A DNA stretch of 64,000 bases, from assembly GCA_964440115.1 (NCBI GenBank), contig CAYTPV010000002.1, positions 186,001-250,000 of the forward strand. Direction: 5' to 3'. How positions within the stretch are numbered: the stretch's first letter is position 1; every line of letters starts with the position of its first letter. Below, in pieces: positions 1-9,196 of this stretch. The notes under the pieces were generated by a model. The model searched no databases. It saw only the letters and a list, made by a program, of their open reading frames with translations, and had not been told where the DNA came from. The position numbers and the translations under genes are program-made. The stretch comes from JAEWWD01 sp964440115 (GTDB taxonomy: Bacteria; Bacillota; Clostridia; Christensenellales; CAG-138).

Positions 1-2
1 AA

Positions 3-1028
3 TACTGCCATAGCCGCCCGATGATTAACGACATTATGATACAGGTATTTGAAGACCTTGGCATACGAGCGGTTCTTGGCCGCGGCTATACCAACTGCAA
101 AGGCTTTACAATATACTCAGAATCCGATCATAAGGAAACACCGAAAGAATTCTTTGATGATGTGCGCCGTCTTTCAAAGAAACTCAAAGGGCATCCAACC
201 ATCGATTTGGCGATTGCCCCGGGAATCAGCTGGGTGTTTGAAAAGGAACATTTCTCGGAATGCGCGCGCCTTGCAAAAGAACTCAATACCTTCACTACAA
301 TTCACACGCTCGAGACTGAGGAAGATGATGCATTCAGCCGGGAGCACCACGGCATGTCGACTCTTGAAATGTTCGAGAAGACCGGCATACTCGATGCGCC
401 GTTTTTAGCGGTACATTGCGCGCTCGTAACCAAGCAGGATATTGAACTGTTCAAAGCTCACGATGTCCGGATCTCCTATAACGCTATTTCGAACATGATA
501 GTTGGCTATCAAACCATGCCGCTCAAGGATATGCTCGAAGCCGGCCTGACCGTAGGCATCGCCATGGATGGGGCGGCAAGCAACGACAACCAAAATATGC
601 TGCAGGTACTGAAATTTTCACCTCTGTGGCAGAAAGCATTTTACCGCGATCCGAGCGTCATCCCGGCGACGAAGGTTATCGAAATGGCCACCATTGACGG
701 CGCGAGAGCAATTTTCAAGGACGAACATCTCGGTTCGTTGGAAGTCGGTAAAAAGGCGGATTTCTTCTTATTTGATCCTAGATTCTGCAATACTGCCCCT
801 GTTCTCGACCCTGTGGTAAGTATGGTGTACGGGGCATGCGAAAACAACATCAGCACGACTGTAGTGGGCGGCAGGATCGTTATGGAAAACGGTACCATTC
901 CGCACATCGATGAACGGGATATTCTGAGCAGATTGCAAAGAAAATCTTATGAAATCAAGAAGCGTTCAGGCATAGAGAATAGCTTGTGGAATCAACCGAT
1001 TTGTGTTGGTCCATTCAAAAAAGTATAA
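3..1028 (+). CDS. Amidohydrolase (cytosine/SAH/atrazine deaminase-like), 5' partial
   Basis: Metal-dependent hydrolase of the COG0402 class, which deaminates purine, adenosine-derivative or s-triazine-like substrates in the cytoplasm. The reading frame is open to the window edge, so the ATG at 21 is internal. The first metal-binding HxH and about 100 residues lie outside. Visible are a metal histidine in IHTLETEED (His near 303), a second in VHCALV (near 414) and the catalytic Asp in AMDGAASND (near 567), followed by a C-terminal composite-sandwich end (VVGGRIVMENG). The substrate cannot be assigned. It precedes a flavodoxin-like gene by 85 bp and could share its transcript. Confidence 0.85.
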   Translation, partial: YCHSRPMINDIMIQVFEDLGIRAVLGRGYTNCKGFTIYSESDHKETPKEFFDDVRRLSKKLKGHPTIDLAIAPGISWVFEKEHFSECARLAKELNTFTTIHTLETEEDDAFSREHHGMSTLEMFEKTGILDAPFLAVHCALVTKQDIELFKAHDVRISYNAISNMIVGYQTMPLKDMLEAGLTVGIAMDGAASNDNQNMLQVLKFSPLWQKAFYRDPSVIPATKVIEMATIDGARAIFKDEHLGSLEVGKKADFFLFDPRFCNTAPVLDPVVSMVYGACENNISTTVVGGRIVMENGTIPHIDERDILSRLQRKSYEIKKRSGIENSLWNQPICVGPFKKV

Positions 1029-1113
1029 ACGAAGACTGCAAGAAAGCAGTGGATGAACGCACGCTTGATAGAGCTATCATACAATTAGGAGCAGAGAAGG
1101 ATATTATAGAATA

Positions 1114-1668
1114 ATGAAAACATTGGTCATTTTCGGCGGAGCTCGAAAACGGGGGAAAACCATGCAAATGGTTGACTATTTCCTTGAAAGAATTGGAGGA
1201 GATCAGCAGCGGCTTGATTGTTATTCGCTCAAGATCAGCCCCTGTATGGACTGCCGCCGCTGCCAGACGCAGAATAATTGCGCCATTCGCGACGACATGC
1301 AGGAGTATTACAAATTGATAGATGAGGCGGATAATATTGTTTTCGCGTCTCCTATTTATTTCTATTCGACACCTGGGCCGATGAAGATATTCATTGATCG
1401 GCTTCAGTTATATTGGGCATCCTGCGTCAGAAATGACGGGGAACAATACTCTCGCAAAAAGGGAGCGATTTTGCTGAGCGCGGGAGCACCCGACTTGGAA
1501 AACCAATTTGGCGGTGCGTTGCTTGAGATCAGTGCCGTGTTTCATGAATTGAATGTCGAGAATGTCGGTACAATTCTGATGGGCAACGCCGACAGAACGG
1601 ATTTTTATGGCCGAAACGAAATACATGAGCAACTTGACCAAGCCGCCCAAAGAATGAAAGGGGTTTGA
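1114..1668 (+). CDS. Flavodoxin-like NAD(P)H-dependent FMN reductase / iron-sulfur flavoprotein
   Basis: A 184-residue flavodoxin-fold protein likely to bind FMN and act as a quinone or electron-carrier reductase. The N-terminal strand and phosphate loop (VIFGGARKRGKT) and the FMN-contacting SPIYFYSTPGPMK stretch (about residues 79-91) are typical of the NADPH-dependent FMN reductase family. Cys44, Cys47, Cys50 and Cys56 form a CxxCxxC...C cluster near the position used by iron-sulfur flavoproteins, so an Fe-S centre is possible but unproven. A hairpin terminator follows, so it probably ends the transcript of the upstream amidohydrolase. Confidence 0.85.
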   Translation: MKTLVIFGGARKRGKTMQMVDYFLERIGGDQQRLDCYSLKISPCMDCRRCQTQNNCAIRDDMQEYYKLIDEADNIVFASPIYFYSTPGPMKIFIDRLQLYWASCVRNDGEQYSRKKGAILLSAGAPDLENQFGGALLEISAVFHELNVENVGTILMGNADRTDFYGRNEIHEQLDQAAQRMKGV

Positions 1669-1984
1669 GTACAAGCATATCGCAGGTATCGATAAAGATT
1701 GTACAACGACCTCTACTAGAATGCTGCCGGTACCGTTTAGCGGTATCCAGGGCGGCATTTCTTCAATACGCCTCATATGATATAATAAAAAATATTGTTT
1801 CCATACAAATCGGAGAGGACGAAACGGTTTTCATGAGGCATGAGATGGATATTCGGCAAAACGTGCCAGTCAGAGTGCATGATATCATGCGTGCAATAGT
1901 GCTCTTTGTCAAACAAGGTACAGAACTTCATATTAGCGGCTGTGGCAAGCGTGAGAAGGCCGCTTTATGCCGCGAGGTGAATGT
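1669..1984. other. Intergenic region
   Basis: About 316 bp between the flavodoxin-like gene and the HAD gene. It holds the hairpin at 1720-1762 and an AT-rich stretch with a TATAAT-like box near 1779 that may be part of a promoter for the HAD-cutC pair. A 107-codon open frame runs through it on the plus strand, but it has no recognisable domain, crosses the hairpin and lacks a good ribosome site, so I do not call it. Confidence 0.5.
1720..1762 (+). terminator. Hairpin terminator after the flavodoxin-like gene
   Basis: Outer arms AATGCTGCC (1720-1728) and GGCGGCATT (1751-1759) enclose a second helix GGTACCG/CGGTATCC with one bulge and a short loop. A T-rich run follows on the plus strand. It sits about 50 bp after the stop codon. 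Confidence 0.6.
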
Positions 1985-2812
1985 ATGAGCATGCCTGATA
2001 CCTCCGCCGTCAAGGCACTCGTTTTTGATATCGACGGAACGCTGCTCAGCGTGAAAACCCACCGCATCTGCGACAGCACCATTGCCGCGTTAAGCCGCGC
2101 ACACGAACGCGGGATGAAGATTTTTATTGCCACCGGACGTCATAAAAAGAACTTTGACACCATCTGTGAACTGAGCAAGCTTCCCGTCGACGGCTTCATT
2201 GGCCTCAACGGCCAGTATTGCTGGGATGATACGGGTGTGATTTATATCAACCCCATCCCTAAACAGGATGTTGAAATTCTGTTGAATTTCGTTCTTGAAA
2301 GCGGGCATGGCTGTGAGTTTTTAGGCGTCAGCGAGTATTTTGCCAACAGCTTTACGTCCCAGATGAAAGAAGAACTCGACAGGGTCGCCATCGCCTATCC
2401 CACTGTGTCCGACAATCCGCGCCGCGCGCTCGAGATCGATATTTTGCAGGCGGATTTATACTTAAAGCCCGATGATGCAGCCCTCGCCGTGCTAGGCGCG
2501 ATGACATCCTGTAAATGGTCGAGTTGGGGTGTTGGCGGCATTGATATTATGGTGGCGAGCGGAGGCAAATGGAACGGCGTGCAGCGAATGATGGAGCACC
2601 ACGGCCTTTCACCTGACGAGGTGATGGTGTTCGGGGACGAAGAAAATGACGTTGATATGCTGCGCAACGCGCAGTTTTCTGTGGCCATGGGTAACGGAAG
2701 TGAAAATGCAAAAGCGGCCGCGAAGTATGTAACGGGACATATCGACGAGGATGGCCTGTTTGATGCGATGTGCACGCTGCTGCCCCAGCTGTCTCTCAAG
2801 GATTTATTATGA
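1985..2812 (+). CDS. HAD superfamily (Cof-type, subclass IIB) sugar phosphatase
   Basis: Cytoplasmic phosphatase of about 275 residues, likely acting on a sugar phosphate or small phosphorylated metabolite. Motif I (VFDIDGTLL, Asp15 and Asp17) carries the nucleophile; motif IV (GDEENDVDML) near residue 215 binds Mg2+. The insertion between them is the IIB cap. I prefer the ATG at 1985 because AGGTG lies just upstream; an ATG six codons earlier has no such site. The stop codon overlaps the cutC start (ATGA), so the two are translationally coupled. The substrate is unknown. Confidence 0.85.
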   Translation: MSMPDTSAVKALVFDIDGTLLSVKTHRICDSTIAALSRAHERGMKIFIATGRHKKNFDTICELSKLPVDGFIGLNGQYCWDDTGVIYINPIPKQDVEILLNFVLESGHGCEFLGVSEYFANSFTSQMKEELDRVAIAYPTVSDNPRRALEIDILQADLYLKPDDAALAVLGAMTSCKWSSWGVGGIDIMVASGGKWNGVQRMMEHHGLSPDEVMVFGDEENDVDMLRNAQFSVAMGNGSENAKAAAKYVTGHIDEDGLFDAMCTLLPQLSLKDLL

Positions 2813-3543
2813 ATAAGATAAAGATCGAGGTCTGTTGTAATACCGCGGCGGACGCGTTTACAGCAAAACAAGTAGGTGCCGACCGCGCAGAGCTTTGCTG
2901 CGCGCTCCCGATTGGCGGGCTGACGCCGAGCATGGGCGAACTTCGCGCAGCAAAGCGGGCGGGTATAGAGATTGCCGCCATGGTACGTCCTCGCGAGGGC
3001 GGCTTTTGCTATAACGATATCGAGTTTGATACCATGCTTGCCGATGCCAAAGCTCTGCTTCGGGGCGGCGCCGATTGCATTGTATTCGGCATTCTGAAGG
3101 AGGACGGCACAGTCGACACCACGCGCTGTGCCCGTTTGCTTGAAGTGATCGGTGATAAAACCGCCGTGTTCCACCGCGCATTTGACGTGACTCCAAACTG
3201 GCGCGCAGCCATGGATGCGTTATGCGAGCTCGGCGTTGATCGCATCCTCACGAGCGGCCAACGACCGACGGCTATTGAAGGTGCGCAAATCATACGTGAA
3301 ATGATGGAGTATGCAGATGGGCGCATCCGTATTTTACCTGGTTCCGGCATTCGGCTTGAGAACGCGCAGGCATTTGTAAAAGAGGTCGAGTGTTCCGAAT
3401 TGCATGTATCCATGCGGGCCTTCTGCGCAGATACTTCGACTGCCGCAAACCCGCGTATTTCTTTCGGCGGAGATTATGAACAAGGCTACGCCGCAACAAA
3501 CCCTGAGGCGTTGCGGCGTCTGATTGCACTTCTGCACAGTTGA
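2809..3543 (+). CDS. cutC: CutC family protein
   Basis: A 244-residue TIM-barrel protein of the CutC family, historically linked to copper homeostasis although the biochemical role remains debated. The family signature is clear: IEVCCNTAADA at the N-terminus, GADRAELC, GGLTPS, MVRPR.GGFCY, VFHRAFD and LTSGQ. The length matches the family. The start ATG at 2809 overlaps the stop of the upstream HAD gene, arguing for one operon and coupled translation. No copper-ATPase or chaperone is nearby, so the context does not support a metal role specifically. Confidence 0.92.
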   Translation: MNKIKIEVCCNTAADAFTAKQVGADRAELCCALPIGGLTPSMGELRAAKRAGIEIAAMVRPREGGFCYNDIEFDTMLADAKALLRGGADCIVFGILKEDGTVDTTRCARLLEVIGDKTAVFHRAFDVTPNWRAAMDALCELGVDRILTSGQRPTAIEGAQIIREMMEYADGRIRILPGSGIRLENAQAFVKEVECSELHVSMRAFCADTSTAANPRISFGGDYEQGYAATNPEALRRLIALLHS

Positions 3544-3549
3544 GTTTTT

Positions 3550-4392
3550 CTATAGTATCCCTTCCAACGCCATTGCCATACCGTCTTCATCGCAGCTTGC
3601 TGTTACGATATCAACTGCTTGTTTAAGATGTGGTGCAGCGTTGCCCATCGCGACGCTGAGTCCTGCGGTCAAAAGCATTTCATGATCATTGTCGCTGTCA
3701 CCGATGGCCATCACCTGATGCGCTTCAATTCCTTCGCGGTTCATTAGAAATGCAAGCGCGCTGCCCTTGCTCGCTCCTTTGGGCGTGAACTCCAAATTAA
3801 ACGCATCGGAGGATGTGACATTGCAGTCAAACTGCAGCAAAAAGCTATGTAATGCTCTCGCCCGTTCGTCCGGATCTGCAAATATCAAAGTAAACTTGCA
3901 CGGCGGGTTTTTCCATACCGCAAGATCTGAGTAAGTATCCGCAAAACCGAATGAACAAGCGCGCTCTATACGCAGGAGTATCTCTTTCACCCGAGGGTCT
4001 TCCCACGCAGCGCCGCGGCCGTCGAGTACGCCGTCCTCTCCATACCCCACATACAAAACGGCTTTGTATCGGCGGCATTCCCCAATGATATTCCGGGCCT
4101 CCGATACGGAAAACTCGCGGGAAAGAACGGGCTCTTTTTCGGGCAGGCGGTAAACCCTCGAACCGTTTGCCGTTACAGCGCAGTAAACGTAAGGAATGCC
4201 CGGATATACGTTTTTCGGAATTTCTTCGAGCATGCGTCCTGTGGCCGGAACAAGGCGAATACCCTGAGCGGCGGCCCGCCGCATGGCTTCTTTGGTGCGG
4301 GGGCTTATCTCTTTTTTGCTGTTGAGCACTGTGCCGTCAAGATCAAAGGCGACAAGCCGGATTTTACCGCGCGCGTCTTCGAGCTTTTTCAT
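3550..4392 (-). CDS. HAD-IIB (Cof-like) phosphatase, last gene of amino-sugar operon
   Basis: A 280-residue hydrolase with motif I VAFDLDGTVL (Asp17, Asp19) and motif IV GDSDNDHEML close to the C-terminus, plus an IIB cap between them. It probably dephosphorylates a sugar phosphate. Its start directly abuts the stop of the SIS-domain gene, so it is the promoter-distal member of the minus-strand operon that begins with the GntR regulator near 12671. It converges on cutC with only a few base pairs between the stops. Which phosphate ester it removes cannot be read from the sequence. Confidence 0.88.
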   Translation of the reverse strand: MKKLEDARGKIRLVAFDLDGTVLNSKKEISPRTKEAMRRAAAQGIRLVPATGRMLEEIPKNVYPGIPYVYCAVTANGSRVYRLPEKEPVLSREFSVSEARNIIGECRRYKAVLYVGYGEDGVLDGRGAAWEDPRVKEILLRIERACSFGFADTYSDLAVWKNPPCKFTLIFADPDERARALHSFLLQFDCNVTSSDAFNLEFTPKGASKGSALAFLMNREGIEAHQVMAIGDSDNDHEMLLTAGLSVAMGNAAPHLKQAVDIVTASCDEDGMAMALEGIL

Positions 4393-5118
4393 TTATAAAT
4401 TGAAATACTGCGCGAAGAGCTTCTCATTGTTTTCATCAGCACCGTCAGAATTGCTGCTGCGGAATATGGGCGCGTCGATGCCGCGTGCTGCGAGCTGTTC
4501 GACGATGCCTACCACCAGCGCCTGCGCCATGGCTGTGCCCATAATGTCGCTGATCGGGCCTGTGGGTGTGGAGCAGCCCGGTACAATGAATTCCGCATCT
4601 CCGTATGCAGAACCGTTATCGATCACCACATCGGCGACCTCGAACAGCCGTTTCCCACTCTTGTTGCGAGAGGAGACCCTTTGTGAATGCGTAAGCGACG
4701 TGATGGCGATGACGGACGCACCGCGTGCCTTTGCGCCCAGAGCCATCTCTACAGGCACGCTGTTGCGGCCTGAATTGGAGATGATGAGTATCGTATCGCC
4801 CGAACCCACGCCGTATAGGGTAAGCAATATCTCCGCATACCCCTCCAAACGCTCCAGTAATGTGCTTTTGTTGAGTTTTTCGTGCATCATCAGTTCACCC
4901 GGCAAAATGCCCTTTACGAAGGCGAGTCCGCCGGCGCGCACATAGATTTCCTCTGCGATCAGATGCGAATGCCCCGTACCGAAAGTGAAAAACTTCTTCC
5001 CGTCACAGTAGCTTTGTGCTGCAAGTTTCGCCGCGCGTTCAAGCGGTTCTGCCTGCGTCTTTGATAGTTCGACAAGATGCTCCTTTACATAGTCCAGGTA
5101 TTTCGCGATCGTTTCCAT
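4393..5118 (-). CDS. SIS-domain phosphosugar-binding protein (UPF0309-like)
   Basis: A 241-residue single SIS-domain protein. The phosphosugar-binding elements FFTFGTGHSH (near residue 45) and IISNSGRNSVPVEMA (near residue 112) are plain. This subfamily (UPF0309) is of unknown reaction but is often found beside amino-sugar genes; isomerase or lyase activity on an amino-sugar phosphate is an inference. The gene is nine bases downstream of the ceramidase-like gene and abuts the HAD phosphatase, with a good ribosome site (AAGGAGG) before its ATG. It is distinct from NagB, which lies at 15337. Confidence 0.85.
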   Translation of the reverse strand: METIAKYLDYVKEHLVELSKTQAEPLERAAKLAAQSYCDGKKFFTFGTGHSHLIAEEIYVRAGGLAFVKGILPGELMMHEKLNKSTLLERLEGYAEILLTLYGVGSGDTILIISNSGRNSVPVEMALGAKARGASVIAITSLTHSQRVSSRNKSGKRLFEVADVVIDNGSAYGDAEFIVPGCSTPTGPISDIMGTAMAQALVVGIVEQLAARGIDAPIFRSSNSDGADENNEKLFAQYFNL

Positions 5119-5127
5119 AGTTCCTCC

Positions 5128-6399
5128 TTATGATAGCCAAGCTGTAAGCTGAGCAATATAATCTTCGCCTGCGCCCCGCGCAAAAGCTCCCATAAGCGCC
5201 TCGTAATCGCCCGCATCAAACGCGCTTGCATCCGCCAGATAACCGAACAACGCGTTGACATAACCAAACATCTCCACATCAGTGCTTTGCTTAAGCAAAA
5301 GCGCGAGCGAAGAGAACAGTTCAAACGGCGAACAGACGATACGCCGTCCGTTGATCGTCAAAAGTCCCGCCGGAACCGCCGCCTCTTTTTGTATCCCCTG
5401 CTTGAGGTAACGCGCTTTTATAAGATTGACCGATGCGCCTTCCACAAAGGACTCCGCCTTGCGTACGGTCGCGCGGTCGTCGGTTTTTGCCTTGACTTCA
5501 GCAAGGTGGTGCATGGCGTCATTGTATTTCTTCTCGGCCGAGTCGAGCGCATCCACGCAAGCCTCTTTGAGCATAACGGTGTGATAGCAGAGCGAGAGTT
5601 CCGTAAGCGGTACAAAATCGCTTTTGCCGCGCGTTCGCTGGATTTCACTAAAAACGATGTCGGCAAACCGCTCGCACTCCGCAAAACTGCTCTCGTGCCG
5701 CGTAAAGCGCGTGCTCATATCGCCCGCTGAACCGTTGACGAATATGGACATATCGCATTCGTTCTGTAACCGTGCAGCCACAGCGCCCGCAAAGTCTGCG
5801 CTGAGCATCTTGTTTTGGGCGTTGAGCACAGTAGGATGGCAGCAAAGGTTGTAGAGCAGCACCTTTTTCCCGTCTGCGCGCAGAAATTCGAGCACGAAGA
5901 GATCCTGATCGCTCATTAGCTCCGGCGCATGACGGTTGGTTGCAAGCTGTTTGCCCATAACGCCTTTGTTCATGGCAACGGATGTTTCTGCCATGTCAGA
6001 AAGCGCGCAAGCCACGGCTGAAACGCTTCGTGTTACCAGCATTTCAATCAGATCCGGCCTGGCCTCACCCAAAAGATCGGTCATTGCGGGGTTAATGCCG
6101 CGTTGCATATCGAATATGCCGCCGAATGACGCATGCGTATGAATGCAGCTGACAAGAAGCTGTTCCCTTGAAAAGCCGAGCGGTTCAAGTTTCGCGGCGA
6201 GCGCGCGCATACAAACTTCGTCTAAGTTGAGCACATCGAGCGCAAGCAGTACAATCGCCGGCTTGCCGACCTCCGCAAATACCATCGCCCGTGCATAGAG
6301 CTCGTCATGTACGCCCTGTGCTTCTCGCGCAACGCCATAACCCGCCATGGAACAGGGGATCGGCGGCGTGATCACCGCCGAAGAAAAACCCATCTTCAC
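5128..6399 (-). CDS. Neutral/alkaline ceramidase N-domain-like amidase, cytoplasmic
   Basis: A 423-residue protein with the neutral/alkaline non-lysosomal ceramidase N-terminal domain. The zinc-site region CIHTHASFGG (His87, His89), the later CHPTVLN and SADFAGAVAARL, and NGSAGDMS match that fold. True secreted ceramidases carry a signal peptide and a C-terminal immunoglobulin-like domain; both are absent here and the protein is much shorter, so it should act in the cytoplasm. Its 3' neighbour is the SIS gene and its start overlaps the nagA stop by four bases. An amidase role on an N-acylated sugar or related imported substrate is my inference. Confidence 0.8.
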   Translation of the reverse strand: MKMGFSSAVITPPIPCSMAGYGVAREAQGVHDELYARAMVFAEVGKPAIVLLALDVLNLDEVCMRALAAKLEPLGFSREQLLVSCIHTHASFGGIFDMQRGINPAMTDLLGEARPDLIEMLVTRSVSAVACALSDMAETSVAMNKGVMGKQLATNRHAPELMSDQDLFVLEFLRADGKKVLLYNLCCHPTVLNAQNKMLSADFAGAVAARLQNECDMSIFVNGSAGDMSTRFTRHESSFAECERFADIVFSEIQRTRGKSDFVPLTELSLCYHTVMLKEACVDALDSAEKKYNDAMHHLAEVKAKTDDRATVRKAESFVEGASVNLIKARYLKQGIQKEAAVPAGLLTINGRRIVCSPFELFSSLALLLKQSTDVEMFGYVNALFGYLADASAFDAGDYEALMGAFARGAGEDYIAQLTAWLS

Positions 6400-7529
6400 G
6401 ATTTGCTCACTTTCCCCTTGCAGAAGGTCTCTATTACGCGATAGTCGTCTTCGAGTACCACGATGTCCGCATCATAGCCGGAACGGATATAGCCAATACG
6501 GTGATCGAGCTTAAGTAACCTCGCCGGGTTTTCGGTGAGCGCAGCCAGCGCATGTGAGAACGGAATTTCCGCCGTTTCGACCAGATCCCTAAAGCCCTTG
6601 TTAAACATGAGCGTGCTGCCCGCCAGCGTATTCGTACCCTTGATAAACGCGGCCCCGTTTTCGTCCACTACGAGTGCCCGCCCGTTAATGGAATATTCGC
6701 CCGGAGGGGCTGCCTTGAGAGAAAGCGAATCGGAAACGCCAACCAAACGGTCGCGCCCCTTGGTTTTGAAAAGTATGTTTACTACATCAAAATTTACATG
6801 GCGTCCGTCGAATATAATCTCCGAATATGCGTTGCTGCGCATGAGCGCGCCTACACAGCCGGGTTCGCGGTGATTGAGCGGCTTCATGGCATTGAACGCG
6901 TGTGTGAAGCAGCACGCGCCGTTACCCAAAGCTTCCATCGCCTGTGCGTAGGTCGCAGCAGAATGGCCTATGCTCACAATGATGTTTTGCTCTTTGGCAT
7001 ACCGCATCAGGCGGTAACCCTCGTCCTTTTCCGGCGCCACCGTAATATAGCGCACATGTCCGCGTGCCGCTTGCTGCCAACGGTCCAGCAGCATGATTTC
7101 GGGCGGAATGAGGCGTGCGGGGTCCATAGCGCCCTTGAACTCTACGTTTAAAAAAGGGCCTTCTAAGTGCACGCCCAAAATTTCCGCGCCCGGTGGTCCG
7201 CTCTCTATCGCGTTCGCGATGCGCGAGCAGGCCGCGTCGATTCTTTCGGGGGTATCCGAAAACGTCGCGGGCAGGAAGGCCGTTACACCTTCGCTGGGCA
7301 ATTTGGCCGCCCAATACTTCAGCTCTTCCTCGCTGCAGCTGTTCACCATCGCGCCGTAAGCGCCATGCGTGTGCACGTCGATAAAGCCCGGGACAATACG
7401 GTTGTTGCCATAATCCTCGGCAGCCGGCTCATCGTAACCGAGCAAGGCATCGATTTTGCCGCCCTCCAAAGCTACGGTCGCAGGTATGAATGTACCTCCG
7501 ACCCAAACACGTCTGCTTTTTAGTTTCAT
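6396..7529 (-). CDS. nagA: N-acetylglucosamine-6-phosphate deacetylase
   Basis: A 377-residue metal-dependent deacetylase that converts GlcNAc-6-P to glucosamine-6-P and acetate in the cytoplasm. Diagnostic elements are PGFIDVHTHG (HxH metal site), HLEGPFLN (metal-binding Glu), IGHSAAT and FTHAFNAM (metal and substrate histidines) and GVSDSL with the catalytic Asp. Length is normal for NagA. It overlaps the ceramidase-like gene by four bases and sits in the PTS operon, so its substrate is probably delivered already phosphorylated by that PTS. GalNAc-6-P (AgaA) is an alternative substrate. Confidence 0.93.
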   Translation of the reverse strand: MKLKSRRVWVGGTFIPATVALEGGKIDALLGYDEPAAEDYGNNRIVPGFIDVHTHGAYGAMVNSCSEEELKYWAAKLPSEGVTAFLPATFSDTPERIDAACSRIANAIESGPPGAEILGVHLEGPFLNVEFKGAMDPARLIPPEIMLLDRWQQAARGHVRYITVAPEKDEGYRLMRYAKEQNIIVSIGHSAATYAQAMEALGNGACCFTHAFNAMKPLNHREPGCVGALMRSNAYSEIIFDGRHVNFDVVNILFKTKGRDRLVGVSDSLSLKAAPPGEYSINGRALVVDENGAAFIKGTNTLAGSTLMFNKGFRDLVETAEIPFSHALAALTENPARLLKLDHRIGYIRSGYDADIVVLEDDYRVIETFCKGKVSKS

Positions 7530-7553
7530 GAACGTTTTCCCTTCTTTCCGTCG

Positions 7554-8540
7554 TCAGCGCGCCTCATCCGCCGGAAATACGATGCCCGCCGCAAGGCGCG
7601 CAGCCTCTAACAGCCGCACTTCTGAGCGGGATTGCTTGAGCATCGCATCGCAATAAACGAAATCGCGCGTACGAAATGCATTGACGAACGCCTCTATCTC
7701 ATAAAAAAGTACATTTTGTTCCGATTGCGCCTGAAAGTGCTCTTCCCCTTCACGGGTGACTACCGTAAATCCTTCTGAAAGCGTACTCGAAACCGACGGC
7801 ACCAGGATATAGCCCTTTTCACCCTGAATCTGAATGCTATTTTGGCTTCGGCTGTCTTTGCAGGCTACGGATGTGCATACGAGGCCATCGTAACGCGCAA
7901 TCATCACGCCGGAGGTATCGATGCCGTTTTGCGCACGGTTTGGGAAATAGTGAACCTCCTGCGGCTCGCCGAACAGCTCTAGCAAAAAGCGGAGGTTGTA
8001 ACAGCCGAGATCCATCATTGCGCCGCCGGAATATACAGGATTGAATATGTTGGGAGATTCACCGCGCAATAAGGCATCGTAGCGGCTCGAGTACTGTGAG
8101 AAATTAAGCTGCACGAGGCGCGGCGCGCCGATCTTGGGGAGAAGCTCCCTGAGGAGCTTGAGGTTAGGCAAATGTGGCACCGTCATAGCCTCAAACAGCA
8201 GCAGACCTTTTTTCGCGGCCAGTGCGGCTAACTCGTCGAACTCGCGTATCGTGGAGACGAAAGGTTTTTCGCACAGCACATTACGTCCGCTATTAAGAGC
8301 ATCGCGCACCCATGAAAAGTGCAGCGAATTGGGCGATGCCACATATATAAAATCCAGCGTCTCTTCCGCCAGGAACGCCTCACGGTCGGTGAAAATGTCC
8401 GATATGCCATTCGCTTGTGCAAAGGCGCGAGCCGTTTCCGCTGTGCGGGAGTAGATCGCCGGTATCTGCGCGCCAGCCTTGCGCGCAGCATCGATAAACG
8501 ATTGTACGACAAAATTGGTTCCGATCGTACCTATTCTCAT
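7554..8540 (-). CDS. Gfo/Idh/MocA family NAD(P)-dependent oxidoreductase
   Basis: A 328-residue dehydrogenase with an N-terminal Rossmann fold (IGTIGTNFV), the family's catalytic-lysine motif CEKPFVST near residue 95, and a C-terminal substrate domain (GGAMMDLGCYN). Members oxidise or epimerise sugars and cyclitols through NAD(P). It lies between a small membrane protein and nagA in the amino-sugar PTS operon, which suggests a sugar or amino-sugar derivative as substrate. The exact reaction is not deducible. Confidence 0.87.
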   Translation of the reverse strand: MRIGTIGTNFVVQSFIDAARKAGAQIPAIYSRTAETARAFAQANGISDIFTDREAFLAEETLDFIYVASPNSLHFSWVRDALNSGRNVLCEKPFVSTIREFDELAALAAKKGLLLFEAMTVPHLPNLKLLRELLPKIGAPRLVQLNFSQYSSRYDALLRGESPNIFNPVYSGGAMMDLGCYNLRFLLELFGEPQEVHYFPNRAQNGIDTSGVMIARYDGLVCTSVACKDSRSQNSIQIQGEKGYILVPSVSSTLSEGFTVVTREGEEHFQAQSEQNVLFYEIEAFVNAFRTRDFVYCDAMLKQSRSEVRLLEAARLAAGIVFPADEAR

Positions 8541-8546
8541 GAGGTC

Positions 8547-9173
8547 TCACCCCTGCTTATTTTTTACGTGCTCAGAGACTGCCTCGCGGAATGTTCGAAT
8601 GTTGATGCCCTTATCGTAATAAACGTCGAGATATTTCACCCCTATGCGCTTGTTGTTTTCATAGGCGGCCGCAATCGGCGCAAGGGTTGGTATTCTGCTG
8701 ATGATATCGTTGGGTATGATAAATACCTGATCGGGCTTCTTCTCGTCATAGGTGACGAAAACGGAGCCGCACGGTACGGTGTCCGTCGCATCGTTCATTT
8801 TTTCATGGAACGTTTTTTCAATGCAGTTGCCCTGCTGGTCGTAAAGGTCTCCTTTGAATTCGTAGAGCCAATATCGTATAAAATTTGATTCCCGCATGGG
8901 CTGAATGCGCTCGGCGCTCTTTATGTTGACGAGCGCAACCTGGCCCGCCTGCGCCATGCGCGTGATGACGCGCTTGTCCCAGCTCTGTTCCAGCCAGCGG
9001 TAAACCGTAAAAAGCGCGATGCCGAGCAATATGAAGCTTCCAAGGAATACCCATTTCAGATCGGGCATTTTCAACAGCAAAAAAAGCAAGGCCGCAGCCA
9101 GAGTCACGATCACCACAAAAATAATCATCAAAATCTGGTTGAGCACCTTGGCTACTCTTAATTGCATGTACAT
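8547..9173 (-). CDS. Membrane protein of unknown function in PTS operon
   Basis: I do not recognise a family. The 208-residue protein has two hydrophobic segments near the N-terminus (about residues 13-34 and 38-58), then a soluble domain of about 145 residues rich in charged residues and predicted strands (YEFKGDLYDQQGN, SVFVTYDEKKPDQVFI). The topology suggests a membrane-anchored domain on one face of the membrane. It is preceded by a 34-bp perfect palindrome that separates it from the PTS IIB gene, and it is six bases upstream of the Gfo/Idh gene. A role linked to the transporter is only inferred from position. Confidence 0.7.
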   Translation of the reverse strand: MYMQLRVAKVLNQILMIIFVVIVTLAAALLFLLLKMPDLKWVFLGSFILLGIALFTVYRWLEQSWDKRVITRMAQAGQVALVNIKSAERIQPMRESNFIRYWLYEFKGDLYDQQGNCIEKTFHEKMNDATDTVPCGSVFVTYDEKKPDQVFIIPNDIISRIPTLAPIAAAYENNKRIGVKYLDVYYDKGINIRTFREAVSEHVKNKQG

Positions 9174-9196
9174 TTCCTCCGATTTCGCGGATTGAT

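Noticed and set aside
1665..1988. 107-codon open frame after the flavodoxin-like gene
   Set aside because: It runs through a hairpin terminator and the HAD gene's ribosome site; no recognisable sequence.
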